Below, one piece after another: positions 45,141 to 56,938 of a stretch of 64,000 nucleotides of DNA. The DNA lies in contig JAIWNE010000012.1 in assembly GCA_025331445.1 (NCBI GenBank), positions 124,001 through 188,000 of the forward strand, written 5' to 3'. Under the pieces are notes generated by a model. It had not been told where the DNA came from. It saw only the letters and a program-made list of their open reading frames with translations, and searched no databases. Source of the stretch: Blakeslea trispora (taxonomy: Eukaryota > Mucoromycota > Mucoromycetes > Mucorales > Choanephoraceae). Both the position numbers and the translations under genes were made by a program. The stretch's first letter is position 1. Each line of letters starts with the position of its first letter.

Positions 45141-46402
45141 ATGTTTAAGAAACTATCAGTTCATCGATTCAAGTCGTAAGAATCATCATGAAGTCCCTTT
45201 TTCTTTTAATACGAAATGCTGATTCCTTTTTCTCTTTTTCTACTATAGTGCACATAACGTAAACTTATTTTTCTTATGTTTGTCCTCATCTCATCACCCC
45301 CACTAACCGACATGTGTTATTAGGAACAGTTGAACCGAGATTCCTTAGTAGATCCTAGTGCTTCTAAAATCTATAACGCAGATATGGACTCAACATATAC
45401 TCGAGACATCTATCTCGGTAAGACAAAATAAATTTGGATGCTTAATTTGTATGTGTATCTTATGCTTTTTCTTTATTAGAATCCAATCATGTCGACAATA
45501 CAATCGAAAACAAGTCGATGAAGCAGATGGTAGACTATTCAACGACCGAACATCAGCACAATTATAACCATTTTGTTCAAAGTTATCCAGAAAGCGAGGA
45601 AGATTTAAAGCTTCCTCCGTTAACCATCGATCATGAATCAAAGCAACATCAGGCATCACTTGCTTACCCTTCACCTGCCTCTATTCCATCTCCCATCACA
45701 CCAGGGCAAGAGGAGAGAAAGAAACAGATCGGTGTTAAAAAACCATTGACACCTGAAGCAGAAATTGAAGCACTTGTTCATGAAGGCATTTCATACCATG
45801 AGAGAGGCCAACTTGAGAAAGCGACACAACTATTTCGTTTGGGTGCAGAAAAGGGAAACCCAATCGGTATGTTTCTCTATGGTGTCTCCCTTAGACATGG
45901 TTGGGTGAGTTTAGATGTCTTGTCTTCTAGAGTACGAAATTGACCTCTCGATTAGGGTTGTAAGAAAAATGAACATACTGCATTTCAATATCTTCAAAAG
46001 GCTGCTGAGCATGCCGTTGAAGATTTAGCCAACATCACCAGTACAGTCAATACCTCTGCTTCCAAAGGCGAATTAATTATGGCCATTTATGAATTAGGTG
46101 TATCCTTCAGACATGGTTGGGGTGTATGTCATCTATATATTTAAAGGGTAGTTTGATCATGGAACTGATGATTGCTTGTATAGTGTAAAAAGAACAAAGA
46201 GTCTGCTGTTCAGTTCTTCAAGATTGCAGCTGATTTGGGTGACCCAGATGCTCAGAACGATCTAGGACACTGCTATTACCAAGGTCAAGGCGTCAAAAAA
46301 GATCTCTATATGGCTGCTAAATATTACCGCAAAGCAGACAAGCAGGGTCAAGGTATCATGGGCAATTCATGGATTTGGAAATCCAAGTATGACGACAAAT
46401 AG
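45141..46402 (+). CDS. Sel1-repeat (HCP-like) protein
   Basis: Predicted exons are 45141-45175, 45249-45258, 45324-45417, 45480-45904, 45956-46123 and 46184-46402 (316 aa). A Ser/Pro/His-rich N-terminus (about 120 residues) precedes Sel1-like repeats, pairs of helices used as scaffolds: ALVHEGISYHERGQLEKATQ, FRLGAEKGNPIGMFLYGVSL RHGW, YELGVSFRHGWG, and FFKIAADLGDPDAQNDLGHC. It ends WIWKSKYDDK, a tail seen in fungal cell-cycle or wall-regulating Sel1 proteins; the specific role is not inferable. The second exon is only 10 bp; skipping it gives a stop codon within a few residues, which supports it. Three introns begin or end beside HGWG codons, hinting that the repeats and introns were duplicated together. 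Confidence 0.85.
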
Positions 46403-47609
46403 TACCTTGATAAATCTTTGTTTATTGGTTCAAAGCTATTAAAGCTATGTAAATATGCATGTCTTTTTCGTTTCAAATAGATGGAGTCTCTTTTCTTGAA
46501 GATGGATTTTAGAATGAGTGAGAGTATGTGCTATTAGAGTGATGGAAAACTCTGAGAACAACAAAAGCTATTGTTCTGTATACATTAGTTCTATGCCCTA
46601 AAATAAGATGATGTATGTTCTTGATATTCTTTCAAAGCCCGAGAGAGAAAGAGACGCAAAGTTTTATGGGATATAAAGTCTCGCATAAGGCATACACTCC
46701 ATTTCCATCATCAAAGCGCTTTTTTTCTTGTCCTCTTTAAAGAAGCTAATGTTCAGTTAGAACAAGTCCAAGACAAAAAAAAAAGAGTTCTTCTTTTTGC
46801 AATAATTGACCTACACCTATTTAGAGCTATTGTTATAAAGAAAATAATAATGGATGAACGAGAATGGCTTTTCTCCTTTTTCTTTTATCACCAGTAAACA
46901 AGAATAGAAAAACAAGCAAGTTGAGTTTGCTTGGTGCATTTATTTAATGAATACTTTTCTTTTTTCAATATCAATCAATCAGCCTTGAGTTGGACAATAG
47001 ACCAATAATGACAGGCAATGCTATGACGATACGCAATAGATGTCTATTAATGTATTGTCTAAAGAAACTGTTCCAAGGAGAAAATGAAAAGAACTTGCCT
47101 ATTGCTGTACCTACTTGAAAAGAAGACCAACAGAGAAAAACAACTTCAATAGCAGTTATTTGAAACATCTAGCAACATCACTATTTCTAAAGACGTCAAC
47201 CAAGAGAGACAGAATATAAAGTTTAAAACGTCAATTACACAGGAATTTGTGTAATCCGGCAAATGAATTTAGAGTGACAATCAAGATCAATGTACATGAA
47301 GCCACTATGCAAGCATCATTTTGTACTAAGCTTGAATGCTGGAATAACAAAGCTTTCTTGCATATAAATCCATCTTTTCTTCTTTCTCGCTCCAATTCTA
47401 GGTTTGTGCGTTTAAGAAAGAGAGAGAGACACATAATTCTTTCCATACTCAGCTTTCAAGTACAATTCAAACTGTATTCATTACAACCAATCAAGTTTTA
47501 CGTAAATGGCCAATCTCGATTTCTTGAGTTATCCAGTTAATTGGCATAACAATCCAACGGCTCCTCTTTTTTTTTTTCTAATCTCTTCCCTTTTCTTCTT
47601 TTTTTCTCC

Positions 47610-47650
<41 letters not shown>

Positions 47651-47668
47651 GAGAGAAAAAAAAAATAC
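46403..47668. other. Intergenic upstream of PFA4
   Basis: About 1.27 kb without a recognisable gene. A 35-base T run at 47613-47647 lies just before the PFA4 ATG. Confidence 0.5.
47613..47647. repeat. 35-base poly-T tract upstream of PFA4
   Basis: An uninterrupted T run ending 21 bp before the PFA4 ATG, so it is probably within or just before the transcript leader. Confidence 0.8.
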
Positions 47669-49019
47669 ATGTTGGATTCAATTCCAGGAAAGGTGTTTGT
47701 GGTAGGAGTTGTATTGCTCATCTGCACCATCGCCTATTCCTCACAACTTGTCTTGCTCTTGCCTGCTTACGGGTGGTGGACAACTCAGAGTTTAACCAAC
47801 TTGTTACCATACAATTTGCTAGTACTCATGGTTTTTTACAACTATTACCTTTGTGTCAGTACTGATCCTGGCAAGATTCCAACAAACTGGGTAAGTAAAC
47901 GTTTTCTATTGTCATCTCTTGTTTTCTTATTTCTGTATCCAAGGAACCACCTTCCTCACTTGTAGCAGCAAAAGAAATCACTTCTGAGGGTATCACAGGT
48001 CCTCGTTACTGCAAGACTTGTCGAGTCTATAAACCACCTCGAAGCCATCATTGTCGATACTGTAAATGCTGTGTCTTGAAGATGGACCATCATTGTCCTT
48101 GGATTGATAACTGTGTAGGCTATGCAAATCATGGCCATTTCATTCGCTTCATCATGTATGCTGTTGCTGCTTGTTGTTATACAATTGGCCTGTTGGTTTT
48201 TAGAGTAAAGGACATTATGGAGTCTATCCGACGTTTCGAGGTAAAACTTAAAGAGAGAATAGCGTCATCATGTTTACTCATTTGTATTTAAAGTTTGATG
48301 CCGAGCCCGATACAGTGCAAATCATTTTTATGGTGCTCAACTTTGTACTCGCTTTTATTGTAGCCTTTTGTGTAGGTATCTTGATGATCTATCAACTCTA
48401 CTGTGTATCAAGAAATCAAAGCAACATAGAGTCTTGGGAGAGAAGTAAAGTAGAAAAGCTGATTCAGCGAGGCAAGATTTTGCCTATCCATTACCCCTTT
48501 GATATCGGATTTTACAAGAATCTATGTGAAGTCTTGGGCCCAAATCCCTTGACTTGGTGTTGGCCTAAAAGCATGCATGGCGATGGTCTAACATATCCTA
48601 TCGTCGTCGGTACCGATCCTACCGTACCTTATTTTTGGCCTCCACGCGATCCAGATGATCTCCGACCTTCTATCTTTTCATCGAAATACCGTCGACAGCA
48701 AGAAACGCAACGCCTGTTGGCCGAAAACCCTGATGCTATCATTGATGATGATTCAGAAGGCTATTATGACTCAGGCAGCTTTGTATCTGACAGTGACAAT
48801 GAATATTCTCATGATGAAGAGCAAGGCATGCGTCGTTTCGTCAACCAGTCCGTCTTTGATCTTTCTGGTTCATCATACCATGACTATAAGCAGCAACAGC
48901 ATAACAGAAAAACACATCACCATAGAGAAATGTCAGAAAAGATAGAAGATGATGAAGACAAGATTCCCTTATCCATATTAGCTACTAAAAAGAAAATTCC
49001 CTCTTCTAAAGAAGACTAA
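47669..49019 (+). CDS. PFA4: DHHC protein S-palmitoyltransferase Pfa4
   Basis: Predicted exons are 47669-47890, 47944-48240 and 48294-49019 (414 aa). Two N-terminal membrane segments (VFVVGVVLLICTIAYSSQLV, LLVLMVFYNYYLCV) lead into STDPGKIP. The Cys-rich domain follows: RYCKTCRVYKPPRSHHC, CKCCVLKMDHHCPWIDNCVG with active-site Cys about 125. Two further membrane segments come next, then a cytoplasmic tail containing NPLTWCWP. That motif and the short N-terminus fit the ER enzyme Pfa4/ZDHHC6, which in yeast acylates chitin synthase Chs3. The acidic, Ser-rich C-terminus is lineage-specific. Introns are 53 bp each. The gene is convergent with TIM23, about 250 bp apart. Confidence 0.92.
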
Positions 49020-49269
49020 TCAATTTTTTTTATCCTGTAATATAATTCGCCACCTTAAAATACAATAAAGAGAATGTCTTTACTTTTTTTTAAAAAAAAA
49101 AAATTGTAAGAAAATAGAGGTGGAGGGAGAGGGGGAAGTGGGTGAAAAGGGATTGATCTAATTAGTGTATACATGTGGTTATTTTTTCTTTCTCTCTTCT
49201 TCTTCTTTTTTAATGTTACAAGATGTTCTTTTTTTTTGTATGTAAAAAGTATAGTTGTGTACATGTGTT

Positions 49270-50022
49270 TTAGTTGGTGAAGGTATCAACAATAACAGTC
49301 CAGATACCAGCAACGCCAGCACAAACACCAGCAGAGATAGCAGCATTACGAGGACCTATACACATTTGACGTTTTATCAGTAAAAAGTCCCTTTCTCTTC
49401 CAATGACAATCAAAAAAAAAAAAAGAATCTCTTATACATTACCTGCAGTACTCTTGAAAAGAGCACCAGCAGCAGCACCAGCAGCAACACTGTTAAAGAT
49501 ATCATGGGTGCCTCGAGAATAATCCAACATGGAGTTGGCACCATTATAAACCATGGCAATCACACCAACAGCATTACCCACACCAGGACCTCTACGAGTG
49601 ATGGTGTTCAATGTAGTGTTGAGGCGTACACGAGGAGCACCTGTACTCTTCTTGAGGCCCTCAAACATACCATAAGCACCACCTAAAGTCAAACCTGCTA
49701 AATAAGTAGTGCCTGTACCATAACACAAATCGTCTGACCAGTTGCGAGAGGGTGCAAAACCACCAGAGGCTGAAGCAGGTGCACTATCTTCTAATTGTAA
49801 AAAGTCAAGACCTTGCATAGACATGGGTTGAAGTTTGTTGGAGTCAAAATTGATGGTAGACATAAAATCAGGCATTTTTTCGTAACCAGAATCCTCTAAG
49901 CCGAAAGAGTCTTGTTGTTCTTGTTCGAAACTGTTTCCTGAAGGTGAATACAAATCTTCTTCATTGTGCTGTTGTGTAGGTTGTTCAGGTGTACTGCTAG
50001 AACCAAAGCCAAAGATACCCAT
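49270..50022 (-). CDS. TIM23: Mitochondrial import channel subunit Tim23
   Basis: Predicted exons are 50022-49443 and 49355-49270 (221 aa). Residues 1-85 or so are hydrophilic and acidic (MGIFGFGSSS, then a Gln/Glu-rich stretch), the presequence-receptor part facing the intermembrane space. The rest is a Tim17/Tim22/Tim23 domain with four short Gly/Ala-rich membrane segments: CYGTGTTYLAGLTLGGAYG, the loop basic motif PRVRLNTTLNTITRRGP, AVGVIAMVYN, SVAAGAAAGALFKSTAG and the last segment after the intron. Length and order match yeast Tim23 (222 aa). It forms the inner-membrane channel for presequence proteins. Confidence 0.94.
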
Positions 50023-50533
50023 TTTTTATGTAATTTTTTTTTTGTACTGGGGGTGTTTGAAATAAAATAAAAAAGAAAAAGGGAAAATAAAAATTAGCAC
50101 CGAGAAAAACTTTTCTTTCATCTAACGTAGACTAAAGATTGACAGTCAGAACCCTAATTTGGTAATCGAGGTTTTTTTTCGTATTTTATAAGAGAATGCT
50201 GCTTTAAAAAAAAAGAAGAAAAAAGTGGATGAATGTAAAAGTTTGTCTATAAGGAAAATCAAGAGCTCACCTTCTTATTTATAGCATGAAGTTTATTGAT
50301 CAATCACTGCAAGAGATAATGAAAGCATTCTGGCACAAACGCATATTCGGGACTCATGATGAGTGATTATCATATTTTAAACAATAAAATGTTCTAGGCT
50401 TACAGAAATTGGTTACATTACTTCTGCATAGTAATAAAAAAAAAAGAATATTTATATCACTATTCTTTATCTCTTCTTTTTCTTTTTCTTTCTCTCTCTT
50501 TTTTTTTCTTTAATCTATTCTATCTATTATTTA
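50023..50533. promoter_or_regulatory. Bidirectional promoter region, TIM23 / 221-aa gene
   Basis: 511 bp between divergent start codons, with poly-T and CT-rich stretches next to both ATGs. No particular factor site was identified. Confidence 0.45.
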
Positions 50534-51199
50534 ATGACTCAACTTGTAGAGCCTAATTATTACACCCCTTCAAATAATACACCACTTGCTATGGATCATG
50601 ATCTTGCAGACAGCTTTGCTAAATGGTCTACAGCGCTTTGGGCATGGTCAGCACCACAAAAGAAAAGACGAGCCATCATTGTACTCGAGAATGTTGAAAC
50701 TGAATCAGCAAAAGAGCCAAGTTGGGAAGAGTCACTTAAACGACAAAAGCTTCTAAATCGTCGAGCCATCTACATTCCCCCTTCTGTACCTACACCTATC
50801 CCTTCAGTCATCAATGATGGACCTAAAGATCAATGGCAAAAATGGTCCCTTTACCGTGCCACACATGAGAAACTCCGTCGTAATCCACTACCGCTTTTAG
50901 AAAGTATTCATTTACGAAAAATGCTTATGACTTTACAAAACGATCGCTCTATGCCCCGTCACCTGCAGGTTTCAGGTCAGAGGTGCCATGGCCAAGATGA
51001 AGAAGATGATGATATCCCATTGGGTGCACTAATGAAATCTAGCCAGAGACGTCCACTTGTTAAAATACCCAACAAGGCTTATCGATGTAAAGCTACTCAT
51101 CCTCTCATACACAACACAATGTTCATCTCTCCCCCACAATATCCTAATCATTTTCATTATACTCACAAGACAAATCTATTGCCACTAAGGTTCAATTGA
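50534..51199 (+). CDS. Unrecognised 221-aa protein
   Basis: A single-exon frame of 221 aa with balanced composition, following a strong pyrimidine-rich leader. No domain was recognised. It is basic overall and probably largely disordered; visible features are TALWAWSAPQKKRRAIIVLE, a KWSLYR motif, an acidic EEDDDIPLGALMK stretch and a His/Pro/Tyr-rich C-terminus. The DDIPLGAL pattern recurs in fungal regulatory proteins as a short linear motif, but I do not assign a function. It shares its upstream region with TIM23. Confidence 0.7.
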   Translation: MTQLVEPNYYTPSNNTPLAMDHDLADSFAKWSTALWAWSAPQKKRRAIIVLENVETESAKEPSWEESLKRQKLLNRRAIYIPPSVPTPIPSVINDGPKDQWQKWSLYRATHEKLRRNPLPLLESIHLRKMLMTLQNDRSMPRHLQVSGQRCHGQDEEDDDIPLGALMKSSQRRPLVKIPNKAYRCKATHPLIHNTMFISPPQYPNHFHYTHKTNLLPLRFN

Positions 51200-53361
51200 G
51201 TCTTATCGTCTTCATACTGCTTGTAAATAACTACATCTATAATAAATAATACACTTTTAGGTTTCACTTTCTTGCTTTTTTTTTTTACCATGTCTCTCGA
51301 AGCGTATCTTGTTTTCATAGCCAATTCTAAAATTAACACAAGGAATAGCTTTAGTTAAGTGAGAAAGTTGAAACAATAAAATGTAATGAAAGAAAAGACA
51401 AAGAAGACGCTCTTATTATAAATAGCTGAAATCATTATGCTCATACAGACAATCAGTTTGATTCCGAAATACACAATACATCTTAAAATACGAAAAGTAA
51501 GGTACCTAAAAGAAATGACAGATGTCTATCACTTAATCCAGACAATGTCATTGCTGAGTCTATTTAGATAGATCTCGAACAGAATTTGGGGATTTTTTTT
51601 TTAATGCCAAGTATTAGCGATTCCCACCTTTGGTACATAGCAAAGTTTTCTTTATTCTGTTTGATTTCTGGAGCAACATGGTGTAACAAAGGAAGCATTG
51701 AGCTTTAAAGATATTTGTCAATTTCTACAGCTATAGTTTGCAAAGTGACACAAGCAAAAGCAAATAATGATTATCTTGTGTTTTGAGCATTTCTTTAACA
51801 ACCACAAGAGATGTTGGCCCAATGCTATACGAATACTTTAATTAGATAATACTGAACTACTATCCCTAAGCAATTAGATGTGTATCACAAATACTTGTTT
51901 TCTATTTGAAGTTTTAGCCGTGCTACAAACAGTCTCGAAAAGCACTCGATATTCTTTCACATCTTCAAGTATACACGTTACATAACAAAAAGCCATATCA
52001 GGAAGGAGTAAATTGGTTCTATGGAACAGCCTTTTAATCTACAATATGTGACACAATCTATAACATAAAAGGAGAACCAAGAAAACTCAGCTAGACAAGA
52101 CATATCTTTAGGGCAATATTGTTAATTCAAGCAAGCAACAAGTTGTCGGCCATTCTAACTATATGCCAGAATATGAATCTTGACTCTACAACTGCTCTCT
52201 CCAACCAACAGAAATCCAAGAAGACAAGTGCAAAAATAACAGTGTTTATAAAGTAAGATGAAGACTCTTCTAGATTGATTCCCAGAAGCACTTTTGTTTC
52301 TTGTACATAACCTTTGTCAAATATTCTAGAGTGTATCTAAAGTAAACTTAGTAAAGAGGTATCATTAGTGCAGTGATTTCGGTCATTCGAAATAAATCAA
52401 GCAATTAATTGATTTATGACTTGCTGTATTTCTGACAAATGAAAAGTTATATTCCTCCCTTACTCCCTATTTTATCTGGTGCAATTATTAAGCCAATTGC
52501 TTATGCATGGCACAAAGTAAGCACTCTTGACTTTATAAGGCTATACACTAATCGTTTGATTGTGGTCTTTACATTTTTTTTTGTTTACAATTGCTTCATC
52601 CTGTACGAAAATAGAGAATGAATCATTCTATACCTTTGAAATATTTGCATGAATTTAATAATCAGGCACCATGAATGCTCAAAAGCCATTGGCTGCTCGT
52701 AGTGCTACGTCAGTTCATTCATAAAGAGGAGGCTTTGTGCTAAACATTAGCTTGGGTATATTTGTTAATCTTTATCAAATCACTCTTTTTTTTTTAGAAC
52801 TAAAAACAACCCTTTTCATGGAGAATGCAGGGTTTGGAGTCAGTAAATATTATTTTTTTCAAATAGATTGAGTCAATGATAAAAGGAGAAAGGGTAACAC
52901 AGAGTAACATAACATGATACTCTATTGATAAGATGCAAAATGACTGACTCGATTATTGCAAGAGGATAACAGTCAAAGTATTGATCATTGAGAAAAACAC
53001 ATTTTCTCTTTAACGATACTAGATGATATCTGGCTTAACATCATTCTATATAGGCAAATGACTTTCTTTATGCTTTAATTTGTAATGCAAGGTGCTTCAT
53101 GAAAAAAAAAATGATCATACTAAATTAAGAATAGCACTCTATAGATGAAAATCAGACTTTGAAACTATTAGTTTTTCTCATTAAATCTCTACTTGCTTGG
53201 TATAGACTCAAAACTAGTATAAGGATGCAGTTGAAGGTAGAGGCAACACTTAAATTCAACAACTCATGAGCTTACTGTTCATCCTTTCTTTCATCCCACT
53301 CAAGTGATGCAAAGAGTTGATTTCTTTTGTTTTTGTGGCCTTTTGTTTTATTTCTTTTTTT
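51200..53361. other. Intergenic, no gene seen
   Basis: About 2.1 kb, A/T-rich, with short frames only. No transposon end, tRNA or repeated block was recognised. Confidence 0.45.
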
Positions 53362-54352
53362 TTAAGACGATAATGACTGATCTTCTTGCTCGTCGTTTGA
53401 TCGTTGTGTTTGTTGTGAGTATGCTTCTTGATTAGAAGGTGTGAACATCATTGGTTGATAGCTTGGAACATTGAATCCAACCATGGATGAATTACTTGTG
53501 TTGCCATATCCATAATGCAGTACCGAAGATGGCTGTCCATACTGTGCTTGGGCCAAGTTCATATAAGGATAAGGTGGCATTATACCATAACCAAAAGTAT
53601 AAGGATCCATCATGTAATTTCCTTGAAGGAATTGATTGAGTAAAAAATAAATATTAAAAAAAAACCGAAAAGACCTATTATCTCTCTCTCTCTCTTTTCT
53701 TTATTACCTGCTCTTCCATTTCCTGCATTACCATTACTTTCATTATGACCATAGAATGATCGTGGATTTCCTCTGTAATTGCTCTTGTTGTAATGCCTAT
53801 TGTTTTTCGATGGTCAATCTCTCTGTCTCTCCTGTAAACAATCTCGTTAATTGCTCTTACGTCGAATATGGTTGTCGTGTATGTGCTCGTGTGTCTCCTT
53901 TAACAGAAGCCCCATTAGGGCCAGTAACATGAGATGCTTGCATGCCTTTAGGTCCTTGAATCAAATCATATTCCACCTGTATTAAACGTGAGATTGTTGT
54001 CTTTTTTTTTATATATCTAGAAAATACTACTCAACCTCTTCGCCCTAAAAAAAAAAGAATGATAAAATCAATCAAATGGAATAAACAAAACTTAGCCCTT
54101 ACTCTTGTTTACCTCTGCTAAACTCTTGAATCCACCATCATTATAAATAGCTGTATGATGAACAAAAACTTCTGCATAACAATATTAAATAGAAAATTTT
54201 TAATGCATTCTTAACCTTCTTTATTATCATTACTATACACAACCTTCTGCACTATTTTCATTCAAATCAGGTAGAATAAAACCAAACCCTTTTGTAGAAT
54301 TAAAGAACTTTACACGCCCTTTATGACGGCTATCACTTTCAATAGTTGACAT
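53362..54352 (-). CDS. Cold-shock-domain RNA-binding protein
   Basis: Predicted exons are 54352-54244, 54171-54113, 54044-54036, 53976-53861, 53796-53708 and 53621-53362 (213 aa). The first 75 residues are a cold-shock domain: GRVKFFNSTKGFGFI with RNP1, EVFVHHTAI with RNP2, then LAEGEEVEYDLIQGPKGMQA and SHVTGP. The GEE of that sequence is encoded by a 9-bp microexon flanked by good splice signals; without it the conserved loop is lost but the frame is kept. The remainder is disordered: an RNYRG-type basic segment (NYRGNPRSFYGH), then a Tyr/Met/Pro/Gln-rich tail. Family members bind single-stranded RNA or DNA and act as RNA chaperones; a translational or stress role is inferred. Confidence 0.88.
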
Positions 54353-54607
54353 AAGGATACTAGTCTATAATGAAGAGTTTATGTGTACAACCTAGAAAAA
54401 AAAAACTCAGAAGAGAAAGAGAAAAAAAAAAAATAAAAAGGAAAAGATAAGCTGTTATTTTCCTAAAAACTTAGTGAGAAAGTGAAACAGAGGCCTCATC
54501 TAATTGAGTGATCGATGACGTTTCTAGTTTTTAAAGTTTCCTTTTTTGCATTGTATTTTTATTTTTAATTTTATTTTTCTATACAGACGGTATTATGCTT
54601 GGGAAGG

Positions 54608-56938
54608 TCACAGTAATCCAAATTCAACATGTAATGCCCAAATCCATTCATCTCTCTCTTGCTTATTTCTGGCTTTGAATATCCAACAAGAGCCTCGGTT
54701 GCCTAAGCGATGACCTGCTTTAAGGAGTGATAAGTATTCTCGAAAATCAGGTACGATATGGCGTTTAGCTGCTTGCCAGACGACAAACACGCAATCACTA
54801 GTGGCATCACCACCTGTAACAACACCATCCTTGTAGTAACGAAGGGGTTCTTTACCAGACTCTGCTACAAGCTGATCTGATACGCATTCTTCGCCAGAAT
54901 AAACATAAGCATTTTCTAGATCAAGGAGTGTCTTCTTTTTTTCATACAACACTCGTTCTTCACGCGCTTGTTTCTCGGTCTGCTTGTGGCCAAAACAACT
55001 TATTAGATTTGTTTCATTTCTCTTCCTTGTATCGAACAACAAGATGCCTTGATCGCTTTCATTTTTGCAAAGTATACAGTAATAAGGCTTAAACGATTTG
55101 CTATAGTTGTGTTTGACATAGAGTAAGCCAGAGAGCTGAGCAAAATATGTTGTTCTTGGATGATTAGTATGTCTATAGTTGTTTTTAGTAGTGATCTATA
55201 TCTTACTAGAATCCTTCTATGACAACTTCCATGATGATGAGATAAAGAAGCAGTGGAATGTAACAAGAGTCGATCTAGCCTCAGAGCACTGTTTATCAGT
55301 GTAACCCATTCCAGCATGATCTGCGTATTTGGTGCTTCGTAGTACAAGACGCTGTCATGCCTTGATTTTAAACGGATCTCGAAGGACTGGCTATCATCTA
55401 ACAAAGGTTGAGCAGATGCCACTTGATGCAGATCTAACACGAGTTTTGCATGCATAAGACGAGCAGGATCTGGTGGAGACATCCATTCTGTCTTGTGCAG
55501 TTTAAAATGAGGTGAGGATTTAGCATTGCCTAACTGAAAATGTGTGCGTTTTTTTTTGTTTTTTGTCACATGTGTCTGTTTCGAAATCAATAATTTGCGC
55601 TGCTGGAACAAGAGACCAGTTGTTGCTGAAAACCAATGTCGTTTTCCATCATTCTTCTCTTCTGATTCCTGTGAGCTTAGAGACTGTTGGTCTTGCCGCT
55701 TAAATCGATCATGGTATATATTATCAAACAAGAATAAATGATGGCCATAGAGAATACCATAGTAATAAGCTCGCTTTGATTTTTGTTGACCTCGACCTTT
55801 GGTTTGAATGAGTAGGCCATCAAATGTGATACTCTAGAATTTTTTTTTTGTTATTTTAATTGTCACTACAACCTTTGGTTATTTTAGACGAGTTGGCTGT
55901 ATACGAACCTTTTTGGGGCAATGTCTGTTTGCTTTATCTACATGTAGCTCCAGGAGATGGCTTTTCTCAATCAATTGTGGTCCCACTAAACTAGCTTCTT
56001 CTTGTATCCATTCAATACGGGTGCCTGAGGCAATGTATTGCTCTAATTGACCGCATTGAACTAATGCAGCTATGGAAGCATGTCGCCAGCATAGTTTGAA
56101 CTCTTTGTTCTTCCAATCTGTATCAGTGTCATGACGTTCTAGAATTGAACAAACAATGGACTTCACATCTTTCATTCGCACATTAAAATCGACACCCTGC
56201 TGCTGATCATAACAATATCGCAAACTATCTAGAGGAAGTCGGATCGGAAGTGTTTGAGCATAATCGAAAATGACATTGATATCTATATAAGATGGTATGG
56301 GCTTCTTGCAACAAGGAATGGGTGGTAGGATATAGTATATAGCCATGTACCATGCTTGAGCTTCAGAGAGAAGCTTAGACTGAAAATGGAACGAGACAAG
56401 GCTCTTTTTATCGCAGTGGGTAAACTCGAGTGACCAAATGAAGTCTCTTGTTGAAACCATAGATAGTTTAACTTTGTTGTGCGATCCTTTTGAATCCAAA
56501 TGGATAACATGTGCCAATCTCTTTACATTTACAAATACTTTCTAATTGAGAAAAAGATTGATTAAGACGTCACTTTTCTTTTTTGTTGGAGACAACTAGA
56601 TCGCATACCGAAATATGATATAATTCTAATCTATCTGGCCAAAGTATGGCTTTAAATTGTCTCCATCGAAGCCGTGTCCTTCTTAGATGTAATTCTTGAG
56701 TAGACGAATGTCTTCTGGAATACCATTGTTTTGTCTGTATGCAGAGCACAATCCCTTCTCGAATCACTTGATCTTTATGTTCAATCAGCGGCTTCTCGAT
56801 GATGGGTATGGTTGTATTTGATTGTAGATGTGTTAGTTTGATGTTAGGGCACGTCATCGCTTGATCTCTTCTAAAAGGCTCTGTGCGTATAGAAGGCATT
56901 GTTTGTGCTTGGTATATGTTTTGGGTATCATACTTCAT
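54608..56938 (-). CDS. Tandem PH-domain protein (Spo71-like layout)
   Basis: Predicted exons are 56938-56609, 56541-55909, 55833-55207 and 55135-54608 (705 aa). At least two pleckstrin-homology-like regions are visible. The first begins at VIREGIVLCIQTKQWYSRRH and runs through RWRQFKAILWPDRLELY to SEAQAWYMAIYYIL. A middle one starts ITFDGLLIQTKGRGQQ (FLFDNIY, ending MLEWVTLINSAL). The last begins at LSGLLYVKHNYSKSFKPYYC and ends with RDEWIWALHVEFG. PH arrays like this occur in fungal cortical proteins such as Spo71 of the prospore membrane; assignment to that family is tentative. Intron 2 uses a weak GTTCGT donor; intron 3 has a strong TACTAAT branch site. The gene is co-directional with, and 255 bp upstream of, the cold-shock gene. 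Confidence 0.75.
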
